Source: Saccharopolyspora sp. SCSIO 74807 | Lineage (GTDB): Bacteria; Actinomycetota; Actinomycetes; Mycobacteriales; Pseudonocardiaceae | DNA: 64,000 bases | Direction of reading: 5' to 3' | Assembly (NCBI RefSeq): GCF_037023755.1 | Contig: NZ_CP146100.1 | Span: forward strand, 5,797,501-5,861,500 | Shown here: positions 34,346 to 45,393 of the stretch, piece after piece | How the letters are laid out: the number at the start of each line of letters is the position of its first letter | Numbering within the stretch: the first letter of the stretch is position 1 | Translations under genes and position numbers: made by a program | Notes under the pieces: model-generated | Seen by the model: the letters and a program-made list of their open reading frames with translations, nothing else | Told to the model about the DNA's origin: nothing | Database searches by the model: none

Positions 34346-35269
34346 TCAACCGAGCGCCAGCAGCTCGCCCGCGACCCTGGCGTCGGTGACCAGCCCGTGG
34401 ATCAACCCGGAGCGGATCGCGGCGAGCACCGCCTTGATCTTCGCACTGCCGCCGCCGACGGCGATCACCTCGGGAATCTCGCGCAGCCGGGCGGTCGGCA
34501 CGGCGATGCAGCGGTCCTCCAGCCCCTCGACGACCTCGCCGTCCGAGTTGAGCAGCGTCCCGCAGATCTCGGCCCGCACTCCCCGGCCGGAGAGCTTGCG
34601 CCGCTCCTCCACCCGCAGCGAATCGTGCAGCTGCGAGTCCGGCGGGTCCCAGCTGCCGACGCCGACCACCGCGCGGGTCACCATCCCGTGCAGTTCGAGC
34701 GCCCGGGAGATCCCGGCCTGCCCGCGCAGCCCGCGCGCCGTGGCCGCGTCGGCGACCACCAGCGGCGCGTAGATCGGGTTCGCGTGCCCGCCGTTGACCG
34801 CGCACATCTGGCGGACCAGCTCCATCGTGTTTTCCGAGATCGTGCCCGCGACCCCGGTCAGCTGGACGATCGGGCAGGTCGCCAGCTTGCTCAGCGCACC
34901 GGGGATCGCGCTGAGCGTGCGGCCCCAAGCGATGCCGAGGCAGTCGTCCTCGGTCACCACGTCGGTGAGCAGGTCGGCGGCGGCCTGGCCGAGCTGCTTG
35001 CGCCGGGTGGCAGGCTCGTCGGCAGTCGACACCGCCAGCGCGCGCTTGAGGCCGAAGTGCCTGCGCAGCCGGTTGGACAGGTCGGCGTCCACGCCGGAGG
35101 GCAGCTCGACGGTGATGCGCACGATGCCCTCCGAGTGCGCCGCCTCCAGCAGCCGCGCCACCTGGAACCGGGACAGCGACAGATCTTCCGCGATCTGCGA
35201 CTTGGTCTGCTTGTTCAAGTAGTGCTGCGTTGCGACGAGCGCGGCGAGGATCTGGCGCTCCGGTCCCAC
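34346..35269 (-). CDS. SorC-family sugar-responsive regulator
   Basis: The 307-residue product has an N-terminal helix-turn-helix (NKQTKSQIAEDLSLSRFQVA) and a sugar-phosphate-binding domain with GIAWGRTLSAIP and the C-terminal AVGGGSAKIKAVLAAIRSGL, characteristic for SorC/DeoR-type regulators that respond to phosphorylated sugars or polyols. GTG 35269 follows GGGGGAG. It is divergent from the tetritol-type operon. A 9-bp inverted repeat in the 350-bp gap is the likely operator. Confidence 0.9.
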   Translation of the reverse strand: MGPERQILAALVATQHYLNKQTKSQIAEDLSLSRFQVARLLEAAHSEGIVRITVELPSGVDADLSNRLRRHFGLKRALAVSTADEPATRRKQLGQAAADLLTDVVTEDDCLGIAWGRTLSAIPGALSKLATCPIVQLTGVAGTISENTMELVRQMCAVNGGHANPIYAPLVVADAATARGLRGQAGISRALELHGMVTRAVVGVGSWDPPDSQLHDSLRVEERRKLSGRGVRAEICGTLLNSDGEVVEGLEDRCIAVPTARLREIPEVIAVGGGSAKIKAVLAAIRSGLIHGLVTDARVAGELLALG

Positions 35270-35292
35270 GTGCTCCCCCGTCCTACCGAGTG

Positions 35293-35331
35293 ACCGCTCA
35301 TTTGAGCGACGCCTATTGACGTATGAGCGGT
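35293..35331. promoter_or_regulatory. SorC operator candidate
   Basis: ACCGCTCAT (35293-35301) and ATGAGCGGT (35323-35331) form a perfect 9-bp inverted repeat with a 21-bp spacer; the left half also pairs locally as CGCTCA-TT-TGAGCG. The rest of the gap to 35620 has a weak CTGTTG/CAACAG repeat at 35565-35597 and no gene. Confidence 0.6.
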
Positions 35332-35619
35332 ATTGAACGGAAGGTTACCGCACTTCGCCTGACGTTGGGCTGATCGAGTGAGGGAGATCGGTGCGTGGCT
35401 GCTGGCCGGGCCAGGCCGGGACACCCGGCCGGCGAGCTGCCGGGCCGAGCAGCCTTCTCGCTGGTCACGTCCGGGGTGAGCCGCCCTCCACCGGACGGCA
35501 GCGGGACTCGGCACCGGCGGCCTCGGCACCCGGTGCCTGCGACGTCGTGCGAGCCTACGGTCCGCTGTTGTTGCAGCGCAGGCCGTTTTTTCAACAGTTG
35601 ACCAGCAATGGAGGCAAAG

Positions 35620-36711
35620 GTGCCGCAATCCATTCCCAGCCGGATGCAGGCGGTAGTCGTGCACGGCCCGGAGGACTACCGGCTCGAAGAGGTGGACGTG
35701 CCCACGCCCGATCACGGCGAGCTGCTGATCGAGGTGGAAGCGGTCGGCGTCTGCGCGAGCGATCTGAAGTGCTACCACGGCGCGGCGAAGTTCTGGGGCG
35801 ACGACAACCGCGCCGCCTGGGCGCAGAAGGGCGTCATCCCCGGGCACGAGTTCGTCGGGGTCGTCGTGGCCGGTGACCGCAAGGGCCTGGACCACCACGG
35901 GGTGGAGCTCGGCGACCGGATCGCCTGCGAGCAGATCGTGCCCTGCGAGGAATGCCGCTACTGCCGCCGCGGCCAGTACTGGATGTGCGGGCCGCACGAC
36001 ATGTTCGGCTTCCGCAACTACAACGGCGCGATGGCGCAGTACACGCTCGTCCCGATCAACGCGCGCGCGCACAAGGTCTCGCACGAGCTCAAGCCGCACC
36101 ACGCCGCGTACGCCGAGCCGCTGTCCTGCGCGCTGCACGCGGTGGAGCGGGCGAGCATCAGCTTCGGCGACGTGGTGGTCGTCGCGGGCTGCGGTCCCAT
36201 CGGCCTGGGCCTGATCGCCGGGGCCCGGCAGAAGAACCCGATGACCCTGGTCGCGCTCGACCTCGACGACGACAAGCTCGAGCTGGGGCGCCAGTGCGGT
36301 GCCGACGTCACGTTCAACCCCGCCAAGGACGACGTGGTCGCCCGCGTCGCCGAGCTGACCGAGGGCTACGGGGCCGATGTCTACCTGGAGGGCACCGGTG
36401 CCACTCCCGCGGTCGGCCAGGGGCTGAACCTGCTGCGCAAGCTCGGGACGTACGTGGAGTACTCGGTGTTCGGCTCGGACGTGACGGTCGACTGGTCGAT
36501 CATCTCCGACGACAAGGAGCTCAACGTCCTCGGCGCGCACCTCGGGCCGCACTGCTGGCCCGCCGCGATCAAGCTGCTGGAGCAGGGCAAGATCCCGGTC
36601 GAGCAGATCTGCACCCACCAGGTCGGGCTGGGCGAGTTCCAGCAGGCGCTGGACCTGGTCGCGGACACCTCGGGCGCGTCCGTGAAGGTCTCGATCCTGC
36701 CCAACAAGTGA
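35620..36711 (+). CDS. eltD: Zinc polyol dehydrogenase, probably erythritol/L-threitol dehydrogenase
   Basis: The 363-residue product is a medium-chain zinc dehydrogenase: C45, H76 and E77 are catalytic zinc ligands and C109, C112, C115, C123 hold the structural zinc. The sequences CASDLKCYHGAAKFWGD, CGPHDMFGF and DWSIISDDKELNVLGAHLGP agree closely, from memory, with the mycobacterial erythritol/L-threitol dehydrogenase EltD, which makes L-erythrulose from L-threitol. GGAGG at 35610-35614 points to GTG 35620 rather than ATG 35608. It heads an operon with a polyol permease and a DthD-like SDR. Confidence 0.8.
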   Translation: MPQSIPSRMQAVVVHGPEDYRLEEVDVPTPDHGELLIEVEAVGVCASDLKCYHGAAKFWGDDNRAAWAQKGVIPGHEFVGVVVAGDRKGLDHHGVELGDRIACEQIVPCEECRYCRRGQYWMCGPHDMFGFRNYNGAMAQYTLVPINARAHKVSHELKPHHAAYAEPLSCALHAVERASISFGDVVVVAGCGPIGLGLIAGARQKNPMTLVALDLDDDKLELGRQCGADVTFNPAKDDVVARVAELTEGYGADVYLEGTGATPAVGQGLNLLRKLGTYVEYSVFGSDVTVDWSIISDDKELNVLGAHLGPHCWPAAIKLLEQGKIPVEQICTHQVGLGEFQQALDLVADTSGASVKVSILPNK

Positions 36712-36728
36712 ATACGGGGACGAACACG

Positions 36729-38048
36729 ATGAACACCGCAACCACCACCGGTCCGGCCCGCGAGACCTTCCTCGACCGGATCGGCATCCCGCACTCGCTG
36801 CGCTGGGGATTCCTCGCCGTGCTGATCTTCATGACCGGCAACGGCACCGAGACGAACTTCATCGAACCGCACATGGGCGAGGTGCTGGGCTCCGGCACCG
36901 CCACCGTCGGCACCATCATCTCGATGTACAGCTTGGCCGCGCTGATCGGCAGCTACTTGTCGGGAGCGCTCGCCGACCTGTGGGGACCGCGCCGGGTGAT
37001 GCAGCTGGGCGCCGCCGTGTGGATCGTCTTCGAGCTGCTGTTCCTCGCCAGCCTCGCCATGGGCAGCCTGCCCCTGGTGTTCCTCACCTACTTCCTGCGC
37101 GGTTTCGGCTACCCGCTGTTCGCGTTCGCGTTCCTGGTCTGGGTCAACGTGGTCACGCCGGTGGAGCGCAACGGCAAGGCGGTCGGCTGGTTCTACGTCA
37201 TGTTCACCGGCGGCCTGCCCACGCTGGGCTCGCTGTACGCGCTGGGCATGATCCCGGCCTTCGGCGGCGGGACCGCCGGTGAGACCGGTGCGATGGTGGC
37301 CTCCATCGCGCTGGTGGTGATCGGTTTCCTGCTCGGCCAGTTCGCGGTGCGCGAGCCGCACGGCGACAGCCGCATCGCACCGGCGGGCAACTCGACCGCC
37401 GCGGTGCTCACCGCCGGGCTGCAGCTGACCGTGCGCCGGCCGAAGATCCTGATGGGCTTCCTGGTGCGGTTGATCAACACCGCGCCGCAGTACGGCATGT
37501 TCATCATCCTGCCGACGGTGATCGCCGAGGAGCTGGGCTGGGGCCAGTCCCGCTGGCTGATCATGACGACGCTGGTCTACGCGTCCAACATCCTGGTCAA
37601 CGCCGTGTTCGGGGCGATCGGCGACCGCTGGGGCTGGCGGCGCACCGTGCAGTGGTTCGGCGTGTTCGGCTCCGCGGTCGGGCTGCTGGCCTGGTGGTAC
37701 GTGGCGCACTGGGTGCCCGCCGGAACGTCGTGGGGCTTCTGGACCGCCACGGCCGCGGGCTGCCTGTTCGGCGCGCTGCTGGCCGGGTTCGTGCCGATGG
37801 GCGCGATCATGCCCGCGCTCGCCCCGGACTACAAGGGCGCCGCGATGGCCATGTACACCACCGCGGCCGGCGGTTCGGCGTTCCTCGGTTCGGCCGTGCC
37901 CGCCGTCGTGCTGGCCGTCGGCCTCGGCAACGTGAGCGTGGTCTGGGCGTTCGTGGTGCTCTACGCGGCCGCCTTCGTGATGGTCGGTTTCCTCAAGGTG
38001 CCGGAGGACGAGAACCGGCGGCGCAAGCCCGCCGCCGCAACCGCCTGA
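36729..38048 (+). CDS. MFS polyol permease
   Basis: The 439-residue product has 12 membrane helices and resembles the polyol permease group (ribitol and D-arabinitol transporters): FMTGNGTETNFIEPHM in the first loop, SYLSGALADLWGPRRVM and FLVWVNVVTPVERNGKAVGW are marks of that group. It begins 17 bp after the dehydrogenase. It probably imports erythritol or threitol. A strong hairpin (38128) follows the gene. Confidence 0.88.
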   Translation: MNTATTTGPARETFLDRIGIPHSLRWGFLAVLIFMTGNGTETNFIEPHMGEVLGSGTATVGTIISMYSLAALIGSYLSGALADLWGPRRVMQLGAAVWIVFELLFLASLAMGSLPLVFLTYFLRGFGYPLFAFAFLVWVNVVTPVERNGKAVGWFYVMFTGGLPTLGSLYALGMIPAFGGGTAGETGAMVASIALVVIGFLLGQFAVREPHGDSRIAPAGNSTAAVLTAGLQLTVRRPKILMGFLVRLINTAPQYGMFIILPTVIAEELGWGQSRWLIMTTLVYASNILVNAVFGAIGDRWGWRRTVQWFGVFGSAVGLLAWWYVAHWVPAGTSWGFWTATAAGCLFGALLAGFVPMGAIMPALAPDYKGAAMAMYTTAAGGSAFLGSAVPAVVLAVGLGNVSVVWAFVVLYAAAFVMVGFLKVPEDENRRRKPAAATA

Positions 38049-38127
38049 TCGCCGCGTCCGGCACCGGATCCCGCCGCACCGCCCTGCGGGCGGCGCATCC
38101 GGTGCCGACCGGTGCCACGGCACCGAA

Positions 38128-38169
38128 CCGGCGGACCGCCCTCCCGGCGCGGAGGGCGGTTTCCGCCGG
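38128..38169 (+). terminator. Hairpin between permease and SDR genes
   Basis: CCGGCGG plus ACCGCCCTCC pairs with GGAGGGCGGT plus CCGCCGG around a six-base loop, with two unpaired T. There is no U-tract, so it may reduce rather than end transcription into the SDR gene, or protect the upstream mRNA. Confidence 0.5.
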
Positions 38170-38270
38170 TGCAAGACGGGCGGTGCGCAGCTCCGTTGTG
38201 CGCAGCCCCGTTGCGAACAGCAGAGTTTTCGGCCGCGGCGGCCGAAACCACGGACAAGGACGGCTCAGCC

Positions 38271-38990
38271 ATGTTTGAACTTGCGCAGAAGGTGGCCCTG
38301 GTGACCGGTGCGGCGTCCGGGATCGGCGCCGAGATCACCCGCGTGCTGGCCGAACGCGGGGCCACGGTCGCGGGCGCCGACCTCGTCGCCGACCTGCCGG
38401 AGTCGTGCGCTTCGGCGCACCGGGTGGACGTCTCCGAACCGGACTCGGTGCAGGACTGCGTACGGGAGGTGCTCGACCGGCACGGCCGGATCGACGTGCT
38501 GGTCAACTCCGCCGGTGTCGCCCGGCTGGCACCGGCCGCCGACATCGTCATGGACGACTGGCGCGCGACGCTGGACATCAACCTGACCGGGAGTTTCCTG
38601 ATGTGCCAGGCGGTCGGGCGCGGCATGGTCGAGCAGGGTTCCGGACGGATCATCAACCTCGCTTCGCAGGCCGCGAGCGTCGCGCTGGACCAGCACGTCG
38701 CCTACAGCGCGTCGAAGGCCGGAATCCTCGGCATGACCCGGACGCTGGCTTTCGAGTGGGCGCGCAGCGGCGTCACCGTCAACGCGGTTTCGCCGACCGT
38801 GGTGCTCACCGAGCTCGGCCGCGCCGCCTGGGACAACCCCGCTGGCGAGGCGCACCGGGAGGACATCCCGGCGGGCCGGTTCGCCGAGCCGGCGGAGATC
38901 GCGGCCGCGGTCGCCTACCTCGCCACCGAAGAGGCCGCCATGGTCAACGGCACCGACCTGCGGGTGGACGGCGGATTCACCATCCGCTGA
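38271..38990 (+). CDS. dthD: SDR, probably D-threitol dehydrogenase
   Basis: The 239-residue product is a classical SDR with TGAASGIG, NSAG and the catalytic S and YSASKAG. The segment NAVSPTVVLTELGRAAWDNP followed by IPAGRFAEPAEIAAAVAYLA is shared, from memory, with mycobacterial DthD, which oxidises D-threitol to D-erythrulose. The permease-dehydrogenase context supports a tetritol. AAGGA lies ten bases before ATG 38271. Other polyols such as xylitol or arabinitol are possible. Confidence 0.7.
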   Translation: MFELAQKVALVTGAASGIGAEITRVLAERGATVAGADLVADLPESCASAHRVDVSEPDSVQDCVREVLDRHGRIDVLVNSAGVARLAPAADIVMDDWRATLDINLTGSFLMCQAVGRGMVEQGSGRIINLASQAASVALDQHVAYSASKAGILGMTRTLAFEWARSGVTVNAVSPTVVLTELGRAAWDNPAGEAHREDIPAGRFAEPAEIAAAVAYLATEEAAMVNGTDLRVDGGFTIR

Positions 38991-39237
38991 CGCTCGATCC
39001 GACATCTATCCACAGTGGAATAACTCGGGTTCGCTGCGCCGGTCACCGAGACTTCCGCCGCCGCGCGGCACCGGAACTTCCGCCGCCGCGCGGCACCCGA
39101 GCTTCCGCCGCCCTGCCACGACGGACCGAGCGCAGTCGCGATCGGCACCACGCGCATCAGCCGACCCAGTGATTGACATCCCGGATCACCGGGTAGGCGA
39201 AGAGGGTCTTGCCCCACTGCGCTTGGAGGAGATCCCC

Positions 39238-39393
39238 GTGATCACCCTAGGTGTCATCCTGCTGATCCTCGGCCTGGTGCTGAGCGTCCCCGTCCTCTAC
39301 ACGATCGGCGGCATCCTGATCGTCGCGGGCCTGGTCCTGTTCGTGCTCGGCCGAATGGGCACCAAGGTCGGCGGCCGCGCCCACTGGTTCTGA
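39238..39393 (+). CDS. 51-residue two-helix membrane protein (DUF6131-like)
   Basis: The product is almost entirely two hydrophobic helices (ITLGVILLILGLVLSVPVLY, then GGILIVAGLVLFVLG) followed by GGRAHWF. This pattern with the C-terminal R-x-H-W is that of small actinobacterial membrane proteins annotated DUF6131. GGAGGA eight bases before GTG 39238 decides the start. No function is known. Confidence 0.75.
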   Translation: MITLGVILLILGLVLSVPVLYTIGGILIVAGLVLFVLGRMGTKVGGRAHWF

Positions 39394-39490
39394 CCGGCCA
39401 CAGTGGACTGGCGTGCGGATGGACCGAAACCCGCATCGCCCCGCCGTGCGCACGAACCGAGCCCCGATGTTCCGAGGGCGACGCGAAGCC

Positions 39491-40735
39491 ATGACCGGAG
39501 GCGACACGACCGGACGGACCGCGGTCCACCGGGCGAAGGAACGCGCCGAACGCCTCATCGGCACGCTGCGGCGAGGTCTGGGCCACGCCGGCCCGGACCG
39601 CGACGCGATGTTGTCGATCGTGAAGAGCGTGTTCGCGGCAGCCGTGGCCTGGCTGATCGCGAACAACCTGCTGCACGCGCCTTCGGCGACGTTCGCCCCG
39701 TTCACCGCGTTGCTGATGGTGCAGGCGACGGTGTCGCAGTCGGTGGACCAGTCCGCCCGCTACGCCGCGGCGATGGTGGCCGGCGTGGTCCTGGCCGGGG
39801 TGCTCACGCCCACGCTCGGTGCCGCGATGTGGACGTTCGCGGTACTGATCCTGGTCGCGCTGGTTTTCGGGCGCTGGCGCAAACTCGGCCAGCAGGGACC
39901 GCAGGTCGGGGTGGCCGCGCTGTTCGCCTACTCGTCGTTCACCCAGTCACCCGCGCTCTCCTCCAGCTATCTCCAGCTGGCCAGCATCGCCGGACTGGTG
40001 CTGCTGGGTTGCGCGCTGGGAGTGCTCACCAATCTCGTGATCGTGCCGCCGATGCGCTACCGCAGCGCCGAGCACGGCATCGGTTCACTGGCCCACTCGC
40101 TGTGCGACCTGCTCACCGACGTGTCGGAGGGCTTGCACGGCGGTGTGCCGGACCGGGAATCGGCGCAGGCGTGGCAGCACCGCGCCGACCAGTTGCCGGA
40201 GTCGGTGGCGCAGGCGCGCGCCACCGTCGAGCACGCCGCCGAGACCATGCGGTTCAACCCGCGCAGGTTGTTCATGCGGGACTCCACCTCCTTCGCCGGC
40301 CACCGCACGATCCTCAACGCGCTGGAGCGCGCGGGTGAGCAACTGCGCTCCGGCCTGCGCGGCGTGCACAACGCCGCCGCCACCGACCACCCGCAGGACC
40401 GGGCACACCACCGGTTCATCATCGGCTACGCCGAACTGCTCGCTGCAGCGGCCGAAGCGGCTCGAAACCTCGGCCGGTTGCACAGCGCCGACGACACGCC
40501 ACAACTGCGCGAACTCGACGACGCCACTTCCCGGGCCGAACGCGCTTACCGCGAGCTCGCCGAACAGGCCGGGGACGAAACGCTCGACAGCCCGCGGCAA
40601 TGGCCGATCTACGGCGCCCTGCAAACCGACGCGCACCGCTTGGTCGAAGAGTTCATCCACGCCCGCCATTCCCTGTCACGCCTGCTCGAACCCGACCGGG
40701 AGGAACCCCGATCCGTGGGCTCCGCGGGGAATTAG
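39491..40735 (+). CDS. FUSC-family (aromatic acid exporter-like) membrane protein
   Basis: The 414-residue product has about six membrane helices in the first 200 residues (FAAAVAWLIANNLLHAPSAT, then FAPFTALLMVQATVSQS) and a long helical cytoplasmic region. The short hydrophobic half plus soluble domain is typical for FUSC proteins, which export aromatic acids or other organic anions. Several in-frame starts exist (39413, 39467, 39491); ATG 39491 is preferred as it is closest to the conserved part. It converges on an XRE gene with 31 bp between. Confidence 0.8.
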   Translation: MTGGDTTGRTAVHRAKERAERLIGTLRRGLGHAGPDRDAMLSIVKSVFAAAVAWLIANNLLHAPSATFAPFTALLMVQATVSQSVDQSARYAAAMVAGVVLAGVLTPTLGAAMWTFAVLILVALVFGRWRKLGQQGPQVGVAALFAYSSFTQSPALSSSYLQLASIAGLVLLGCALGVLTNLVIVPPMRYRSAEHGIGSLAHSLCDLLTDVSEGLHGGVPDRESAQAWQHRADQLPESVAQARATVEHAAETMRFNPRRLFMRDSTSFAGHRTILNALERAGEQLRSGLRGVHNAAATDHPQDRAHHRFIIGYAELLAAAAEAARNLGRLHSADDTPQLRELDDATSRAERAYRELAEQAGDETLDSPRQWPIYGALQTDAHRLVEEFIHARHSLSRLLEPDREEPRSVGSAGN

Positions 40736-40766
40736 CGCGCAACAGCCCGCCCCCTCCATGGGAACG

Positions 40767-41582
40767 TCAGGCCGTCGTGCCGGCTGCCAGCTCGCCGAGA
40801 ATTCGCCGGGTCGCCTCGTCGGCCGGGAAGAACGACTCGACCGCGAGTTCGGCGAGGTTCACGTCGTGCGGCGCGCCGAAGTGCGTCACGGTGCTGTGCA
40901 GGTTCAGCGCACCGGACGGGTGCTCCAGCTGCAACGGCAGCAGTACGTCGTGCTCAGGTCGGCTGTTCATGCCCACGGTGGGCGGGCCGTAGCCGCGCAT
41001 CTCGGAGAGCAGTCCGGCGAGGCGCGCATCGCCGGTCGTGCGCGTTAGCCGGTCGAGGCGTTCGATCAGGTGGGCCGCCCACGCGCCGAGGTTGCGGATG
41101 CGCGGCGCCAGTCCCGCTGGGTGCAGGCTGAGGCGGAAGATGTTCACCGGCGGGGCGAGCAGCTCCGGGTCGACCCCGGCGAGCAGCGGCGCGACCGCGC
41201 GATTGCTCAGCTGCATGTCGCCCCAGCGGTCAATGACCAGCGCCGGATAGGGCTCGTGCCCGGTGAGCAGGTGATCGAGGGCCGCACGAATTGCCTGCAA
41301 CTGCTCGTCATCCAGGTCGGACGCGGTGTAGACCGGTGCATAGCCGCCGGCGAGCAGCAGGGCGTTGCGTTCGCGCAGCGGCACTTCCAGGCTCTCGGAG
41401 AGCGTGAGCAGCAGTTCACGGCTGGCTCTCGACCGGCCGGTCTCGACGAAGCTCAGGTGCCGAGCCGACACTCCCGCCGAGATGGCGAGTTCGAGCTGAC
41501 TGCGACGCCGGCGCGCCCGCCATTCCCGCAACACCTCCCCCGGGCCGGCTGATGCTTCGCGTTCGGCAACCGAGTCGGACAC
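40767..41582 (-). CDS. XRE regulator with MmyB-like ligand domain
   Basis: The 271-residue product has a helix-turn-helix at about residues 18-70 (RRRRSQLELAISAGVSARHL, FVETGRSRAS) and a C-terminal PAS-like domain beginning PALVIDRWGDMQLSNRAVAP, known as the MmyB-like transcription-regulator ligand-binding domain, which may bind fatty acids or similar. It is divergent from a thioesterase-family gene; two inverted repeats lie between them. Regulation of the thioesterase by an acyl ligand is a reasonable inference. Confidence 0.88.
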   Translation of the reverse strand: MSDSVAEREASAGPGEVLREWRARRRRSQLELAISAGVSARHLSFVETGRSRASRELLLTLSESLEVPLRERNALLLAGGYAPVYTASDLDDEQLQAIRAALDHLLTGHEPYPALVIDRWGDMQLSNRAVAPLLAGVDPELLAPPVNIFRLSLHPAGLAPRIRNLGAWAAHLIERLDRLTRTTGDARLAGLLSEMRGYGPPTVGMNSRPEHDVLLPLQLEHPSGALNLHSTVTHFGAPHDVNLAELAVESFFPADEATRRILGELAAGTTA

Positions 41583-41615
41583 ATCGATGATGCTAGACCG
41601 CGCGATGCGCCGGTT

Positions 41616-41669
41616 CGATTACCTCGGAAGTAATCGATCCGCCGCACGCACCGATTCAGAATTCGGTGC
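41616..41669. promoter_or_regulatory. Two inverted repeats between XRE and thioesterase genes
   Basis: CGATTAC-N7-GTAATCG (41616-41636) and GCACCGA-N8-TCGGTGC (41648-41669) lie in the 87-bp divergent region. The second one touches the thioesterase ATG, so binding there would block initiation. Confidence 0.5.
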
Positions 41670-42521
41670 ATGACTGTTGCGGAGCATCCGTTCGACATCG
41701 ACACCCGCGTGCGACCGACCGGTACCCCGGGCCGGTTCGAGGCCGGGTTCTCGCCGCGTTGGAAAGCGCTCGGCGGCGTGATCAACGGCGGGTACGCGGC
41801 GGCCGTGAGCCTCAGCGCGTTGCGCGCCGCGCTCCCCCACCCGGACCCGCTCGTGGTGTCCACCTTCTTCTTGCGCCGAGGCCGTCCCGGTCCGATCGAG
41901 GTGCACACCGAGGTGGCCAACCGGGGCCGCCGGATATCCACCGGCCAGGCCCGAATCCTCGCCGACGGCACCGAGATCGTGCGCACGACCGCAAGCTTCA
42001 CCGACCGCACAGGTGCCGCGGGCATTTGCGCGGAGCTGTCCGCGATGCCCGATCTACCGCCGCCCGGGGAATGTCTCGACCCGCTCGCGGATGCGCCGAT
42101 GCCCGAGGTGACGATCACCGAGCAGGTCGAGTTCCGATACCCCGTACGGCCGGGATGGTTCGGCGGATCGCCCAGCTCCGTCCCGCACGCCGAATTCTGG
42201 ATCGCGTTCGCCGGTGGCCGCGACGCCGATCCGATGAGCCTGCCGCTGCTCGTCGACGCCGCCGCGCCGGTGGTCCTCGAACTCGGAGTCGCGGGCTCGG
42301 CGACCGTGGAACTGAACACCCACGTCCGCCGCTGGCCCGCACCGGGATGGCTGGCCTGCCGGGTGGCCACCCACCACGTCGCGGACGGCTACCACGAAGA
42401 GGACTTCGAGCTCTGGGACTCCCGCGGCCACCTGGTCGCCCAGGCCCGCCAGCTCGCCGCTGTGCTCCGGCCCGCGCCGCGGGCCACGGAAAGCTCCCCG
42501 CAACCTGAAGCGTCGCGCTGA
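41670..42521 (+). CDS. Acyl-CoA thioesterase-family protein (double hotdog)
   Basis: The 283-residue product has two hotdog-like halves: the first around FSPRWKALGGVINGGYAAAV with a central helix, the second around HAEFWIAFAGGRDADPMSLP and a final beta-sheet. This is the TesB-like/4HBT_3 type. It would hydrolyse acyl-CoA or a related thioester; no active-site assignment is certain. There is no ribosome site before ATG 41670, only an inverted repeat, so the message may be leaderless. It probably answers to the divergent XRE protein. Confidence 0.8.
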   Translation: MTVAEHPFDIDTRVRPTGTPGRFEAGFSPRWKALGGVINGGYAAAVSLSALRAALPHPDPLVVSTFFLRRGRPGPIEVHTEVANRGRRISTGQARILADGTEIVRTTASFTDRTGAAGICAELSAMPDLPPPGECLDPLADAPMPEVTITEQVEFRYPVRPGWFGGSPSSVPHAEFWIAFAGGRDADPMSLPLLVDAAAPVVLELGVAGSATVELNTHVRRWPAPGWLACRVATHHVADGYHEEDFELWDSRGHLVAQARQLAAVLRPAPRATESSPQPEASR

Positions 42522-42561
42522 GCCGAGGCCGGCGAGACGCGGACGAACCGAGTGAGCACGA

Positions 42562-42984
42562 CTACACCACAACGGCATTGTCGAGCCCCGACTCCTGCAG
42601 AACGGACAACGCTCGTTCGGAGACGACGAGCGTCAAATCGTCGTTGCGGCCGAAGTCGGAGGCACCGGGCCAACCGGTGATCTTGAGCCAGAGCCACTGC
42701 GGCAACGACTCGTCGATCAGCTCTTCGCCTTCGGGTGAGAGCGTCACGGTCACGGCGTCGAAGGCCACTCCCGTCAAGCCTTCCCGGGTGATCCGCTCCG
42801 CGAGCGCGGCGGTGACGATGAAGCAGGGAGTGCTCTCCACCAGGGCATCACCCAGCCAGTTCGTGAACCGGAGTTCGAGGCGGGTCACCGTGACCGGACT
42901 GACGCTGCGATCGAAACTCGTTCCCGGCCCGAGCTCTCCCGCTACTTCCGGCTCGACGACGTAGTAGACCCCGCGCGAAGCCAC
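42562..42984 (-). CDS. Uncharacterised 140-residue protein coupled to the DHA2 efflux gene
   Basis: The frame reads VYYVVEPEVAGELGPGTSFD near the start, CFIVTAALAERITREGLTGV in the middle and DFGRNDDLTLVVSERALSVL near the end. It has no signal peptide or membrane helix. The middle motif recalls DUF1629/Imm11-type proteins, some of which act as immunity factors, but the match is weak. The GTG at 42984 is one base from the stop of the upstream efflux gene, so they are cotranscribed. Function unknown. Confidence 0.6.
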   Translation of the reverse strand: MASRGVYYVVEPEVAGELGPGTSFDRSVSPVTVTRLELRFTNWLGDALVESTPCFIVTAALAERITREGLTGVAFDAVTVTLSPEGEELIDESLPQWLWLKITGWPGASDFGRNDDLTLVVSERALSVLQESGLDNAVVV

Positions 42985-42985
42985 G

Positions 42986-45224
<2,239 letters not shown>

Positions 45225-45231
<7 letters not shown>

Positions 45232-45240
45232 TCTTGCACT
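45225..45240. promoter_or_regulatory. TetR operator candidate overlapping the start codon
   Basis: AGTGCATTCTTGCACT has 6-bp arms and a 4-bp centre. The reverse-strand start codon of the TetR gene occupies 45229-45231 within it. A further half-site AGTGCA follows at 45253. Confidence 0.6.
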
Positions 45241-45327
45241 ATGGCTTGCTGAGTGCAGACGCCGGGGTCGATCCTCGCCCCGGCGCGCTCGCGACCTGCA
45301 GCACCTCGGGTGCATGCGACAAGAAAA

Positions 45328-45363
45328 GAGGGCCTTCGCGGGTGGTTCCTCGCGAAGACCCTC
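45328..45363 (-). terminator. Intrinsic terminator of the ricin-like gene
   Basis: GAGGGCCTTCGCG and CGCGAAGACCCTC pair at 12 of 13 positions around a ten-base loop. Read leftwards it is followed by TTTTCTTG, so it is a classical U-tract terminator 30 bp after the stop at 45394. Confidence 0.85.
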
Positions 45364-45393
45364 TCGGCCGCTGCGCTGCGGCGGCGCGTTCGA

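Noticed and set aside
35608-35619. ATG 35608 as start of the EltD-like gene
   Set aside because: It has no ribosome site, while GGAGG at 35610-35614 is correctly spaced for GTG 35620.
42578-42964. A 128-codon plus-strand frame rich in Ser and Thr
   Set aside because: It is opposite the 140-residue minus-strand gene, whose translation has ordinary protein composition and which is coupled to the exporter.
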